Below are positions 10,915-21,246 of a stretch of DNA of 64,000 nt, piece by piece. The position numbers and the translations under genes were made by a program. The notes below the pieces were generated by a model. That model made no database searches, was not told the origin of the DNA, and was given only the letters and a program-made list of their open reading frames with translations. Each line of letters opens with the position of its first letter. Position 1 is the first letter of the stretch. The stretch covers positions 1,736,001 to 1,800,000 of the forward strand of contig JAHQRK010000007.1 in assembly GCA_019828595.1 (NCBI GenBank), in the 5' to 3' direction. Source of the stretch: Aphanomyces cochlioides (taxonomy: Eukaryota; Oomycota; Saprolegniomycetes; Saprolegniales; Verrucalvaceae).

Positions 10915-12851
10915 TCACGCAATGCGACGGTAATAGCTGGTCTCAATGTGGTGAACCTGCCAACTGGCTGGCAGGAGCATGAGCTGGAGGGGATCACCAC
11001 TGTGGTGCTGTTGGACATCCCAGCAGAGCTCGACAAATTGCTGGTACATGAGACTGCTGGTCGTGCTTGCGAGGAGCGTGAAACGCTCGCGCACGCGTTT
11101 CCTTGGCCGATTTTCAATAGCTGGCCAAAAATACCATTCCACCACGAGGGTATCCCCTTGGTTTTCTTCCCATGCTCTTGTCCCGCAGAGGTGCATGTGG
11201 CTGCCGAGAGTGGGGAACCCTCCAGGACCGAGTAATTCATGAGGCTGATGTTGGGGTAATCGATCGAGCTGGAAGAGCGTCCAGGATGGAAAAACGGACG
11301 ATTCCCATTGCATCTACTCGCATTCTCTCAGCAAATTTGTTTGCCAATGTTTCTTTACCTGAACAGTGTTGGCGATGTGGGGACAGCGCTGACAGACCCA
11401 CACTCGACTTCCTCGGTCGAGAAACTGCTGCGTTACAAGTCCTTGAGTTGTGACTGGACTCTCGCGGTACCATCGCCCGCAGATAGATTTGACCGATGGA
11501 CTGCCAATCTCAACCGACGGCACACGCGCCGCTGCCTACGCTCACTTTAGGGGAAAGATGAGCAGTAAACCTTACCTTTTGAAGCTCCTGGACGAGCGAC
11601 ACATACATGGCATACCAATTGTCTTCAGCGTGCGACAATTGAGTCGACGGACATTGACTCAAGACGTCTGTGATGATTTCGGCGACTGTGAGTCGTCTCG
11701 CCTCTAGAGCATGGCTGAGCATTTTCCACAACTCCCACAGCAACTGCCGGAACGAGCTGTACAAGTTGTCTTGGGCTTGGCTCAGGACGAGATCCATCGT
11801 CCATGGAGTCAAAATGTGTTGATTGAGGAGCTCGACAAGCAGCGCGTAGGTTGGCGACGTCCATGGCACATTCAGCGCATTCAGATCGTTCAAATTGGTT
11901 GAGCAGCGCGAGTAGATCTCGATGAGCTCGAGCATTTCGTACTTGGCGCTTTCCATCATCTTGTCGCGCTGACTCAATGTTAACGCTTCATAGAGTGCCG
12001 TCTGCACATCCTGTGCGTTCGCGGCTGAATTTGTCGAGTCGTCTTCGTCAGATCCATTCGAAAGATCCCCTGATGCAACTGGGGAAGATTGCTTGGTCGC
12101 GCTTCGTCGGGAGGATCCAACCGTGAAAGGAGGCGATGGGAGTCGAACCACGCAGTGCAAGACGTCTGTCGATGTGTCGTGGACAAACAAGTAAGCCTAC
12201 AAAAGCGTCAACGCACCGGCCGCCTGACAGCGGACACACCACTAGCTGGTGTCTGATGTTGCAGTTGAATCTGTTCGATCGCCAGGCATAGTGCCACGAT
12301 TGCCGATTTCGGTTGAATTCGAACGCAGGGTAGTCAGAGATGTGGTTGAGTTTCTCGCCAGACATCCATGCCCCTAGTGGCAGGTCGGGGGATCTCAAGT
12401 CTGCGGCGAGTGCACTCATCTCGATCTCGTTGTGGATCGCTTCGGATCCATCTGCGGGTTCGAACCGACAGTAGCTCACGAACGCATCTCTCGGCGTGTC
12501 AGGATCCGCGGCGAATTCAACGACGACCGAGGTCCCGCAGAACGAATTCGGGCGATGCGCGCCGCAGCAATGCGGAAAGCATCGAAGATTCTTGTGCCCT
12601 GTGCTTTTGTTGTTCCTGGAATCGTGCTGAGTGGGTCGAGAGAGAGACATCTGAGACGATACCTCGTGTATGCTTCGCTGAAGAGCGGGAGGGCGCATTC
12701 GCGATGCACGAAGCGAGAATATGACGGCGCCATCACGGTGGTGGAATCGTTGGTGCGTCGCTGCCGATGAAATATCAAATGAGGTGATCAAGAAAGTGAC
12801 CTGATGGTCCCTCAATTGTCCAACCGGAGGGAAGACATTGGCCCATTCCAT
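10915..12851 (-). CDS. unrecognised 573-aa protein, six exons
   Basis: Exons: 12801-12851, 12663-12760, 12240-12615, 11576-12196, 11359-11535, 10915-11313. Introns are 40-47 nt with GT-AG ends, and phases (0,2,0,0,0) give one frame. The N-terminal half holds a Cys/His-rich segment (LRCFPHCCGAHRPNSFCG) and a compact globular region (FEFNRNRQSWHYAWRSNRF, then AYLFVHDTSTDVLHCVVRL). An acidic Ser-rich linker leads to a helical middle. The C-terminal part contains VWVCQRCPH, a possible second metal site. No signal peptide or membrane helix. I do not recognise the family; the paired cysteines and basic patches leave open a nucleic-acid or zinc-binding role, but that is a guess. The splice pattern and absence of stops make it a real gene. 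Confidence 0.78.
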
Positions 12852-13777
12852 ACGGTAAAGGGCCCATTAGTACGAGCGCTCAAGCCCTGGTTCGTCTAGA
12901 TAGCAAGCCTCGTTGTCAATGAGCTGCTTGACATTGTCGTGGCGGTCGTCACGCCAGCGATGCCCAACAACGCCCGCCCGTGGCGCGATCATCGCTTGGA
13001 CCGAACTAGCCACAGTGTCACGTCGCGCACAAACGTGGCGACGCACACCGAATGTCCGACTTCACGACCGATGCAACTAGGTTGTCTATTGCATGGCACC
13101 AATGGATTTCCCCCACAAATGTTTCCACCGACCTCCCCCGCTTGGTAATTTGGAACCAACGCTGCGTGGCGCCACACGCGGTGCATTCGCACCGGGACAA
13201 ATCTTTCACTTCATTCTCCCACGTGGTGGTGAAACATTGCAAGCATGTCAACTACAACTGGGGCGGCAGAGACAGTGCGACCCGACTGGAGTGATAGCTC
13301 GCCCGGCTTTTGACGACCATACATTGTAACGCTCGTAACTGACAGCGTGGATAAAGCATATGCGCGACCGCAACTTGGTGCACATGTACGTCGAATGTTA
13401 CATAGCGTTCCGTAGATCGATTAGTTCAATCCACGCGTTGCTTTCAAAGAACGAGCTGGCATGTCCACCGCGAGAAGACAGGAAGCGCATTACGTGATGG
13501 ACGCGACGTTCTTTTTGCTTGTCGTCGTGGTCGACTGGTGATTAGTGGTGTTTGATGCAAAGATGATGCTTCCACGTGTCGCGCGAACGTCCAGATGGAT
13601 CACAGGACACTTGTTTACAAGCGAGTTGATGTCAGTTGCAATGCGTTGAGAATGTGGTCGGCGCGTTTGACTTCTATGCGCGCACTATCTTAGCGGTTCC
13701 ATGGAGCAGCAAGACGGACCCAGTCGCACCGCCGATCTTGACGGCGTCTGGAGAGACGGACACTCAAATGCAGCCAC
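12852..13777. other. gene-poor stretch with one possible zinc-finger exon
   Basis: Upstream DNA of the 573-aa gene. A minus frame at 13018-13251 contains TCLQC and CECTACGATQRWF spaced like a zinc ribbon, but I could not build a full gene around it. It may be a relic or a small unrecognised gene. Nothing else supportable was seen before the MITE. Confidence 0.3.
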
Positions 13778-13780
13778 TTA

Positions 13781-14292
13781 GAGCATCCCCACCGGATACG
13801 CTATCACGCTAAATTTCACAAATTTAGCGTTTTGAATTTCCCACCGGTGACGCTATTGGCACGCTTGACACGCTTGATGACACTTGGCACGCTATATTTA
13901 GCGTGTCATCTAGCGTGTGCGCTAGAATACGCTATTTCGGGCGAGTTGATTTGACTCCAAATTCGAAGCGGAATGAAACAAAAAGCCAGCAATCTGCATT
14001 ATATAGACTTCTGTAGCAATGAACTATGATGTAGAAGACTGTACTTTCGTCTATCGCTTAGTTTACATGGCCGTCGTTGCTCTCTTTGTTGGGCATAAAA
14101 GGTAGGGATAGTTGACATTGCAACAAAGATCTGATTGGCAAGAAAATGGGCTTTATCGAGTGTTTATTGGTGAATATCAGCAAGTGTAGTGATAGCGTGG
14201 TTCCTCCGCTGGGAAAACTCGTGTGAGTAATTCACGCAAAAGCGCTAAAAGTAGCTGAATTAGCGTTAGCGTGGATACTGGTGGGGATGCTC
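13781..14292. mobile_element. 512-bp MITE, PIF/Harbinger type
   Basis: The element begins GAGCATCCCCACCGG and ends with the near-perfect reverse complement (right end read inward: GAGCATCCCCACCAG). It is flanked by the direct trinucleotide TTA at 13778-13780 and 14293-14295. A TTA target duplication with GAGCATC-type termini is typical of PIF/Harbinger elements. The interior has no transposase frame and is full of short subterminal motifs in both orientations (CACGCT, TTTAGCG), as expected of a non-autonomous element mobilised in trans. The good terminal match suggests a fairly recent insertion. Confidence 0.85.
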
Positions 14293-14295
14293 TTA

Positions 14296-14742
14296 TTAAC
14301 TGTAAATAGTGGAAATTCGAACTTTGGGTGCAAAAGGCTGAAGTATAATATGCTGCAGTGCAAATCATCTACCACGTATTAATTATTGCAGGTTATAAAA
14401 ATAAAAAAGTGCGGAAAACATAGAAGCTGAAGGGTTGGCAATCAAGAAGTTGCAGGTCTCTGTCATGTATCAATGATGCTTTCTGTCGATGCATTGCCCA
14501 GCGGCGAGTATATGTGCACCAAACACGCAAAATGTTCGTCAGTGGTTTTGATACCTTATTCCCACGGTTTTGTGCGTTATCTCTCGTCCAAGAAGTTTGA
14601 TTGGATGGAGTTCCAACCCTGTCCATCATTTGTGTAAAGTCTACGGTAAAGTTCAAGAAATGTCAAGTTTACCGTAAAGTTTACAGTAAGCTTCAAATGC
14701 ATTGGTTTATAGAGGTTATTTCCTGCTTGGATTGATTTCTAG
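14296..14742. other. short gene-free stretch between MITE and SOD-like gene
   Basis: AT-rich sequence. Around 14641-14690 the words TTTACCGTAAA and GTTTACAGTAA recur, giving small inverted repeats. The missing first exon (signal peptide) of the SOD-like gene should lie here or further upstream; I could not place it. Confidence 0.4.
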
Positions 14743-15688
14743 AGGGATGTTCAAGTGATTTTCGAACCTTCTTCCCAAAGTGGCCTCGTTGACATGCCAG
14801 CAATCACCAAGTACACTTTCTCCCAAGGGATCTTTGGCACTGTGACAGTGCGACAAGCAATTGAAGATGGCTATATCTCATTGCTGTTTAGGTCGTCCAT
14901 CGTCAATCTGGTGGTGCGAAGATCGTTGCCGATCTTGATGTCTCACAAGTCGACAAAAGTGCTTTGGATGCAGTCGACGCCAATTGCGCCTCTGCTGTTG
15001 TGTCAGCGTATAAATGGCATATCCACACTAAGTGGACCCATGGAGATGCTCTCACTTCGGGGTATGTATATATATTACTTTGCAAAGTTGAGCTCATTAT
15101 TTGTCATTTCAGTGTATTTGGACAATGCTCACTAGCTGCCGCAGGAAATCACTACGATCCTGACTTTGCCTGTGGCCCCAACTCGGAATACATGACGCAT
15201 GGCAAGTGCAAACCTATCACACCATTGTACAACTGCACGCCAGCGTCCTATGCGACTAATCAACTCGCTTGTGAGCGTGGAGACTTGTCGGGCAAAGTCG
15301 GCGATATGAAGGTATGCAACTGAAGAAAGAGGCTTGCCTACGTCATCTCCAGGTGATCGATGGCAAAATCTACCACTCATGGTTCGATGAGCATTATCCA
15401 GCTGTCAACGAAGCCAAACCCGAGTGGAACATGCTCCTCCATGCAATCTGCAACAAGGCAACACCGCGTGTGGCATGCGCTACTGGCGTGACCACCACAG
15501 CTCCATTCTTTGCAACATCTGTGGGTATCATCGCCGCTGCACTCTTCGTTGCTCTCATCGCATGCTTTGGGTTGCGGAATCATCCATGGGTCGGTCGATT
15601 TTACCCAACTAATCTTGTCGTTGTTGCTGGCCTCGGGTTGCTTGCGCTCGTCGTTTATGATGATGTCGTCGTCGACCTCTCGATCTAG
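14743..15688 (+). CDS. Cu/Zn superoxide dismutase-like domain protein with membrane tail (5' exon not found)
   Basis: Exons: 14743-14847, 14892-15061, 15113-15311, 15353-15688. Introns are 44, 51 and 41 nt with consistent phases. The luminal part has the SOD_Cu fold signature: HIHTKW (copper His-x-His), GNHYDPDFACGP (bridging/zinc His), GDLSGKVGD (zinc Asp) and a late IYHSW that may supply the last copper His. After this come a segment with two hydrophobic helices (near ATSVGIIAAALFVALIAC and NLVVVAGLGLLALVVY) and a short tail ending at 15688. A signal peptide is expected but the exon carrying it is not identified; 14743 follows a TTCTAG acceptor. It is likely a cell-surface or secretory-pathway SOD-like protein. 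Whether it is enzymatically active depends on the ligand set and cannot be settled here. Confidence 0.72.
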
Positions 15689-15730
15689 TCTTTGATGAGG
15701 TGGTATCATGAACGTTGACTTTGTTTGATG

Positions 15731-16606
15731 TTATCTTGGCACCCAGCTACGAAAAACTTCGTAGCAAGCAAACTGGATTCCCATGTTGGGCATTGCACGT
15801 ACTAGCGTTGGCGTGAGACCTCGATAAAAGCTTGCCAACCCTTCAAGACGGTATAATTTGATGTAGCAGTCGATCGCATGTTTGTAAAGTCGCTTCTCGC
15901 CATTGCCTTGCATTTGCATCCTTCGGCGGACTGTGTCGTTGGGATACGTGAGAATCGTAGCAGTCATACCAGCACCACCACCACAGATCATTTTGCCGAC
16001 GAAATCTGAGCCTAGATCGGTGTCTTTGGGCAAAAACGCACGGAAAATGTCATACGAGCCGAACTTTATTCCTTCGTATGGAATGCTGCCGACAAGCGTT
16101 GGTCCCATGCCTCGGAAAAGAGATGCGAAGCCTTCAGTCCGTACGATGGTCGTGAATGCATTCAACATGCCGGTATAGCTTGCTTTGGATTCGATCTTGC
16201 CTGACAGACGCGTTCGAATAAAGTCGAGCGGGTATGTCAAGACGCATGCAGTGAGACCTGCACATGCTCCGGCAAGGAATCCCACCTGCGCGCGATCGAC
16301 TGGAAAATGGCTTTGGGCCAGAAGCATTTCTTTGTAGATGTCGGTCCACCCAAATAATACCGCCTTGTGGGGAAGGATACGCACGCACGCTGCAAAATTA
16401 CCGCGCCAAAATCCAATCACACCTTCTGTTTGGACAATACGCCCAGCAGTTGCGATCATTCCCAACGAGGACTCGCCTGTTTGGCATACAATCTTCACAC
16501 GTTCAAAGGGAGCCACGACAGTCTTGGCAACAACGCCTGCCATACCCCCAGCAGCCATCAATCCAAGGCTCTTGTCTTTGGGTTTCTTCGGTTTCTCCAT
16601 CGGCAA
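15731..16606 (-). CDS. mitochondrial carrier family (SLC25) protein
   Basis: Single exon, 291 aa, ATG at 16606. Three tandem carrier repeats are visible, each opening with a variant of the PX[D/E]XX[K/R] signature: PFERVK in repeat 1, PLDFIR in repeat 2 and PNDTVR in repeat 3 (Asn in place of the acidic residue). Six membrane helices are predicted in the inner mitochondrial membrane. The sequence resembles the CoA/adenine-nucleotide carrier branch (SLC25A42/Leu5/SCaMC-like without EF hands) more than the ADP/ATP carrier, which would show RRRMMM; here repeat 3 has RRRMQMQ. The substrate cannot be fixed from the sequence. It ends close to and convergent with the SOD-like gene. Confidence 0.94.
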   Translation of the reverse strand: MPMEKPKKPKDKSLGLMAAGGMAGVVAKTVVAPFERVKIVCQTGESSLGMIATAGRIVQTEGVIGFWRGNFAACVRILPHKAVLFGWTDIYKEMLLAQSHFPVDRAQVGFLAGACAGLTACVLTYPLDFIRTRLSGKIESKASYTGMLNAFTTIVRTEGFASLFRGMGPTLVGSIPYEGIKFGSYDIFRAFLPKDTDLGSDFVGKMICGGGAGMTATILTYPNDTVRRRMQMQGNGEKRLYKHAIDCYIKLYRLEGLASFYRGLTPTLVRAMPNMGIQFACYEVFRSWVPR

Positions 16607-16774
16607 GATGCTCCCTGTGAGGTTGACGTGGATTGTGCATTACTGTATAAATGAGTATTCAGAATAAAATATTGCAAAGTATAAAATAAGACAGTATTTT
16701 TATTTATAAATTGTCATAGGTTAGCTCCATTCGCAAAAAGCGCGCCAGAGGAAAAAGACAGACAGAGCGCGCTC

Positions 16775-17217
16775 ATGGATCGATTCTTGACTCACACGGC
16801 AGGCCAAACGCAAGCAGGAGTTGAAGGACAGTCTAAATCAAATAGTCGCATGCGGCAGACACGGATTGAACATGGCTACAAAGTGGAGATCGTCGAAGAA
16901 ATTATACAATTGGCTCAAGTGATGGATCAAAGTGAAGAGAAAGAGCTGCCACTGCTCCTTCAAGAACTAGATAAACGATTCATCTCGCTTGAACTACTTG
17001 AACAGACAGACATTGGCAAAGCACTTGTACGCCTGTATCGAAGAACAACCTCAGACGAAGTACTCGATCTCCGAAGATGGCCATAACTCGATGACGATGT
17101 GCTTAGGTTCGAGAAAGGGCAAAGCAAATGCTACGCAAATGGAAGCGAACTGCATTAGATGGGCTACGCCGACGGCACAAACGTGTGGAAACTTTTGGAC
17201 GCAACATGGCATATTGA
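16775..17217 (+). CDS. TFIIS N-terminal (LW/TND) domain protein, 131 aa
   Basis: Exons 16775-17059 and 17107-17217, one 47-nt intron in phase 0. Without splicing the frame stops at once (ending RRWP); splicing restores a continuous helical-bundle domain: LLLQELDKRF, LEQTDIGKALVRLYR, then VRERAKQMLRKWKR. This is the pattern of the TFIIS N-terminal domain found in elongation factors, IWS1, Mediator subunits and elongin A. The protein is only this domain plus a short basic tail (RRRHKRVETFGRN), so it is not full-length TFIIS; no zinc ribbon follows. Likely a nuclear adaptor for transcription elongation. Convergent neighbours are absent; the ankyrin gene follows about 150 bp downstream. Confidence 0.83.
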
Positions 17218-17365
17218 CGTCGCCACACATTTCGTTTAAATGAGCGTACTCACGAGCTTGAGATCTCTTTCAATACTTAACTGCAACTCTGGAAGCATTC
17301 GATGTGCGAATGTAACATGAGCCTCGATAAATCTTGTTAACTATTTATAGCAAGTGTCATTATCA

Positions 17366-18733
17366 ATGGGCGCTGCGTTCAGCGACTACTTCACGTCGCC
17401 CGTTGATGTGTCGGACGGCTACTATGGTAGGAATTCCTACAGTCGCTAATACGATAACATCTTCAAGAGGACGCTGATCCCTATGTGATCATCCATCATG
17501 CATGTGCAAAGGGCAAGCACCACGTTGCCAGCATGTACTTCAAGAAAGGTGGCGATCCAAACGAAAAGTGCTTTGAAGAGGACGACGTTTATGTGTGTGC
17601 AAATTCACATGATTCATTAATCTGACATAGGATCGAATAGGAGCGAGATGATACACCCATGATTTGCGCCGCGAGGTACGCATTTCGTTTGACTTCATGG
17701 CCGACTTCAGGTACTAAAGAGGCTACCCAAGCGAAGGCATTCGTGGTGGCCAGAAGAAGCACATCCTAACACTCCAAATTATACTTCTATATGGCGGCGA
17801 TGTCAACTTGTACAACAAAGTACCCTCACATTCTGTACCTTCGATCAACTCTGCCAATCTTAGCTGCACCAAACTGCTCTCTATATTGCTGTAACTCGTG
17901 GCCATGTGAACATTGCTCTATGGCTTCTTGAAAATGGAGCGAATCCCAACATTTGCGACTCGGTAGCTGAAAACTTGTACCTCTTGTCATTTTTGTCTTA
18001 GGTTGGGGTATCGCCACTGCTGTGTGCTGCGCGTGCTGGTCGCGTTGATCTCGTGACCTTGTTACTAGAATATAAAGCTGACGTTCAACCACCAATTCGA
18101 GCAAGCACGTGTCTTCATGTATGTCTCCTCCATCGAGACGCACGCCATTATTATCACTAGTTTCCGACTCTTGCCTCAGAGCTCAAATCATTTGATCCGT
18201 CCATCCGAAGTTTGCTTATTCAAGCTGGAATTCCCCGTGACTTTCTACCCGACACCAAATCTCGACGGTCTGTAGCATCAGCGGCAATGATGGATGCCCT
18301 CCAAGATCTATTGCGTGCTCTACCACCTCGTTCTGCCACACCCGTGGTTGTTGCCCAACCCATCGATCCATTTTCTCGGGAATTCAAAAGCTCAGCAGTT
18401 GAGACGAAGTTGGTCAAGCCCAAGTCAGACACACCATCAACATCATCCGTGGTTGATTTGAACAAATACCGAAGTGGTGGCAAGTGGGTGAAAAAGCGTG
18501 AAGTGTCAGGTCGAGTTCACGTAGCCGAATGGGAATTTGTTAAGGCCGATTTTGCCAGCGATGCCGATAGAAATACCAGTGACACATTACAGCAGTGCGA
18601 AGAACTGTACCAGTCTATTATGTCAAGGACCTCTCGTGCTTCAACTGCTCCCGCTGGTGCAAGGCGACCGACAGCAGCTCCAATTGTCCAGCGGCCCTCC
18701 ACAGTTCCAATCAATCAAACTCGTTTCAATTGA
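17366..18733 (+). CDS. ankyrin-repeat protein with possible N-myristoylation, 367 aa
   Basis: Exons: 17366-17426, 17468-17586, 17641-17675, 17720-17819, 17864-17962, 18002-18118, 18161-18733. Six introns of 39-54 nt. The N terminus MGAAFSDYF fits an N-myristoylation site (Gly2, Ser6). Residues about 20-200 are ankyrin repeats (TPMICAAR, TALYIAVTRGHVNIALWLLE, SPLLCAARAGRVDLVTLLL). The single large last exon is a low-complexity region with a basic stretch (GGKWVKKREV) and Ser/Thr/Pro-rich tail. Such proteins serve as membrane-tethered scaffolds; partner unknown. The exon 3 and 4 boundaries were chosen because they are the only ones that avoid stops and keep ankyrin spacing. Confidence 0.83.
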
Positions 18734-20277
18734 GCGAGTAAGTCGGAATGTTTTCCGCTAACACAGCCTGCGAAAATGACTCCTTGGGTGGCCGTGAATA
18801 CACAAACAGTGTGCCGTCCCGTGCGCTTAAAGCCAGTGACGATGCTTGGAACGAAATATCGGAAAGTGGCCCTTCGCAAACTTTTGTTCGCAGAACTGGA
18901 TCAAGCTCGTGGAGTTTCACTTCGTCCTTTACGATTGATATAAAATTCACCAAGAATTGTCAGCATTACCTCTGGAAGTGCAAAGTCCCAAAGACAAAGA
19001 ATACCGTCTTCACCCACGGAGCCAAACCTCAGTGAAGTTTGGGAGCAAAACCAAGAGTCGAATGCGACTCTTGTGATCTACGACTCATGTAAAACTCGAT
19101 GACATCAACGTAACTGACCCATGACGCATGGCTTTCACAGCGAGCTAGTGCTGAGTTATGTTGCAAGCTCCAAAGAGTGACTGCATCGTCTTGTCCACCC
19201 GTCTAGCAATTCACAAGTCGGCGAGCGTAGGACCATGCCTTACCAAGATATAAAGGCTGTTGGGGCTCCATGCAAGACATGTCAAGGCACCAAATTGGCT
19301 TTGCATCATGGCGATTTTCCTTTGGATATTTCATGAGCTTTGAAGTGTTCGCTACACTTACCGCTGCATGTGATACTGGAAAACTGTGAGAAGACCTGTC
19401 TTGCCAACACAAGCTATGTATTTGCCATTGGGAGAAAATGCCAAATCGTACAAAGCTTGTGTCGACACCTGCCAACACGAGACAGGGTTCGTTCGATCTT
19501 CATGCTGCAACAAGAGCGTGAATTCGCCCTCTGGTTGCTCCACACCCATGCTCTCAATCGACTCGTCCTTGAAGGTGTGGTCATACACGTACATCGCGCC
19601 ACTCTCATGTGCAACGACAAACTCTGTATGGCTCTGATTGACCCACTTGATAGCCGTGATGGGGCTATCACATATAGAACCCTGAAAATGTAGCAAAACC
19701 AAGCACAACGAAAGCGTACCTTGCGGTTGTGATGTGAAAATGTATCAAGACCATGCAGTGGATCAAACACAAAAATGTCACTCGATGCAAGAGCAAGGAC
19801 CAGATTGGTCGGCTGGACAGGCAGCATGGGCACTCGAAAGTCATGGCAGATGGGCACGCTTGCGAGTTGCATGACGTCCACGGGTGTCTATCGACAAAAT
19901 GACACCAAAAAGTCGGGCGAACGCACCTCCATGTCATCAAACGGGTAAAGAAAAAGGTATGCGCCAAAGTTATGCAATATGAACGTGTCATGTGAAGGTG
20001 TCGTCGACTGCTCCTGTCCTTTGTATGGGATGTATGTCTTGGTGTCCACGAACGACATGGCACAGTTCTTGTTCCAGTGCGTTTTGGGCCGGCCATCTTC
20101 CTTGTCATCGTCCGAGGAAGCTACATGCGTTGCCGTGCGATGAATACGAATCGACCTGTCGCGAAGGAGCACATCCCTTGATTTGAACTCTTGCGCGGCC
20201 ACATACACGCTGCCGGACAAAGTCGTCAGGTCCATCATTTCAATGGAAAGATTTTGAGACGCCTGACGACGGGCCAA
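18726..20277 (-). CDS. WD40 protein of the WDR20/DMWD/CreC family, 435 aa
   Basis: Exons: 19927-20277, 19720-19887, 19362-19681, 19244-19319, 19119-19202, 18970-19077, 18726-18926; introns 38-43 nt. The order of motifs follows WDR20/CreC: ITAIKWVNQSHTEFVVAHES, LAFSPNGKYIACVG, LTCLAWSPNSLYIL, TGGQDDAVTLWS, SWITRVAFD, LRFGSVGEDGILCLWDF. In animals and fungi this family partners with deubiquitinases (WDR20 with USP12/USP46; CreC with CreB), acting as an activating beta-propeller. Start MARRQASQNLSIEMMDL; a second candidate ATG is 12 codons in. The last codons overlap the 3' end of the convergent ankyrin gene by 8 bp (stops at 18726 and 18733). Confidence 0.9.
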
Positions 20278-20283
20278 TCAGTT

Positions 20284-20740
20284 TCACGATGACCCACCAA
20301 GATATCCATGCCACGCTTTCCTCACCAAAGGACCCCAGTGCCGACTCGACTTCATTGTCTTGTCACTGCTGTCTTGACAGTAAAGTGTTCCCCATGGACT
20401 GATCGTTATCAGCAGCGTCAAAGCCAGGATCAATGACCTCCTTGGTGTAGTATGAAGGCCTCGCAACCGACCGCTCCCACGTTGCAACCAAGCTCTCAAT
20501 TATCCAAGTAAACTCTCTGAAGTCAGCACCTGAAAGCAATCATACACCAAACTGCTTGAACAAAAGCGGTCATGCCGATGAGAGTTACATTGTACAAGGC
20601 GAGTAATGGCACTGTGCGGGTAGCGAGGTTTCTCGAATGTCGACACCACGGCACATTACACTTCCCACTCCTAAAAGTCCATCCCGCGATCTTTATAAAG
20701 ACATGACAGACGAAATAATTACACATCTTCGAGTCCATCC
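20284..20740 (-). CDS. possible small two-helix membrane protein, start unknown
   Basis: Two frames on the minus strand become one if an intron of about 35 nt near 20490-20525 is removed: ...LLALYNVTLIGMTAFVQAVW... then RAWLQRGSGRLRG, LILALTLLITISP and a short tail ending at 20284. Both parts contain a convincing membrane helix. The upstream exon and start are not resolved, and no family is recognised. It lies just upstream of the WDR20-like gene on the same strand. It could be a real small gene or a remnant. Confidence 0.3.
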
Positions 20741-21246
20741 CGCAGTAGTGGCTACGGCGGTCGCGCATCCATCGCGGCCGATCGATCGCTGAGAAAGATA
20801 CGACCACAAGTCGCAGCGTCCATCTGCTTCGTCTCTCCCCTCGACTGATTTAATATGGCTGAAAACTGCTCTGTATAGTGAAACCAAGATATTTCAATCT
20901 CCCAGAGCCCTTTTTTTACTTTTGATGACCACCGTATGACTTATTGTTCCCGAGATGAGACCGCGACATGAGACTCGAAAAGTCGGTCGTTCAACTCACT
21001 CGACCGCTAGTCTTTATCAAGACCGTCTTGGCCTTGAATTCCATGGCTAGACGATGAGATTTCATCGAGATATGCGCGCTGGAATCGTCCCTCACGGCGT
21101 TTCTCAATGACATTTCATCGCAAATTTTGGATAATTACACGCGCAATATCCAGATCACGCAATTTTGATTGGCCAATTCAACAACGGCATTCTGTCCGCC
21201 AAGCCGACCGGTCAGACGCACGTCCAGTACTTATTTACCGACCACG
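20741..21246. other. intergenic upstream of the EamA-type transporter
   Basis: No supportable gene. The transporter frame stays open up to 21169, so an earlier in-frame start is possible there. Confidence 0.4.
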
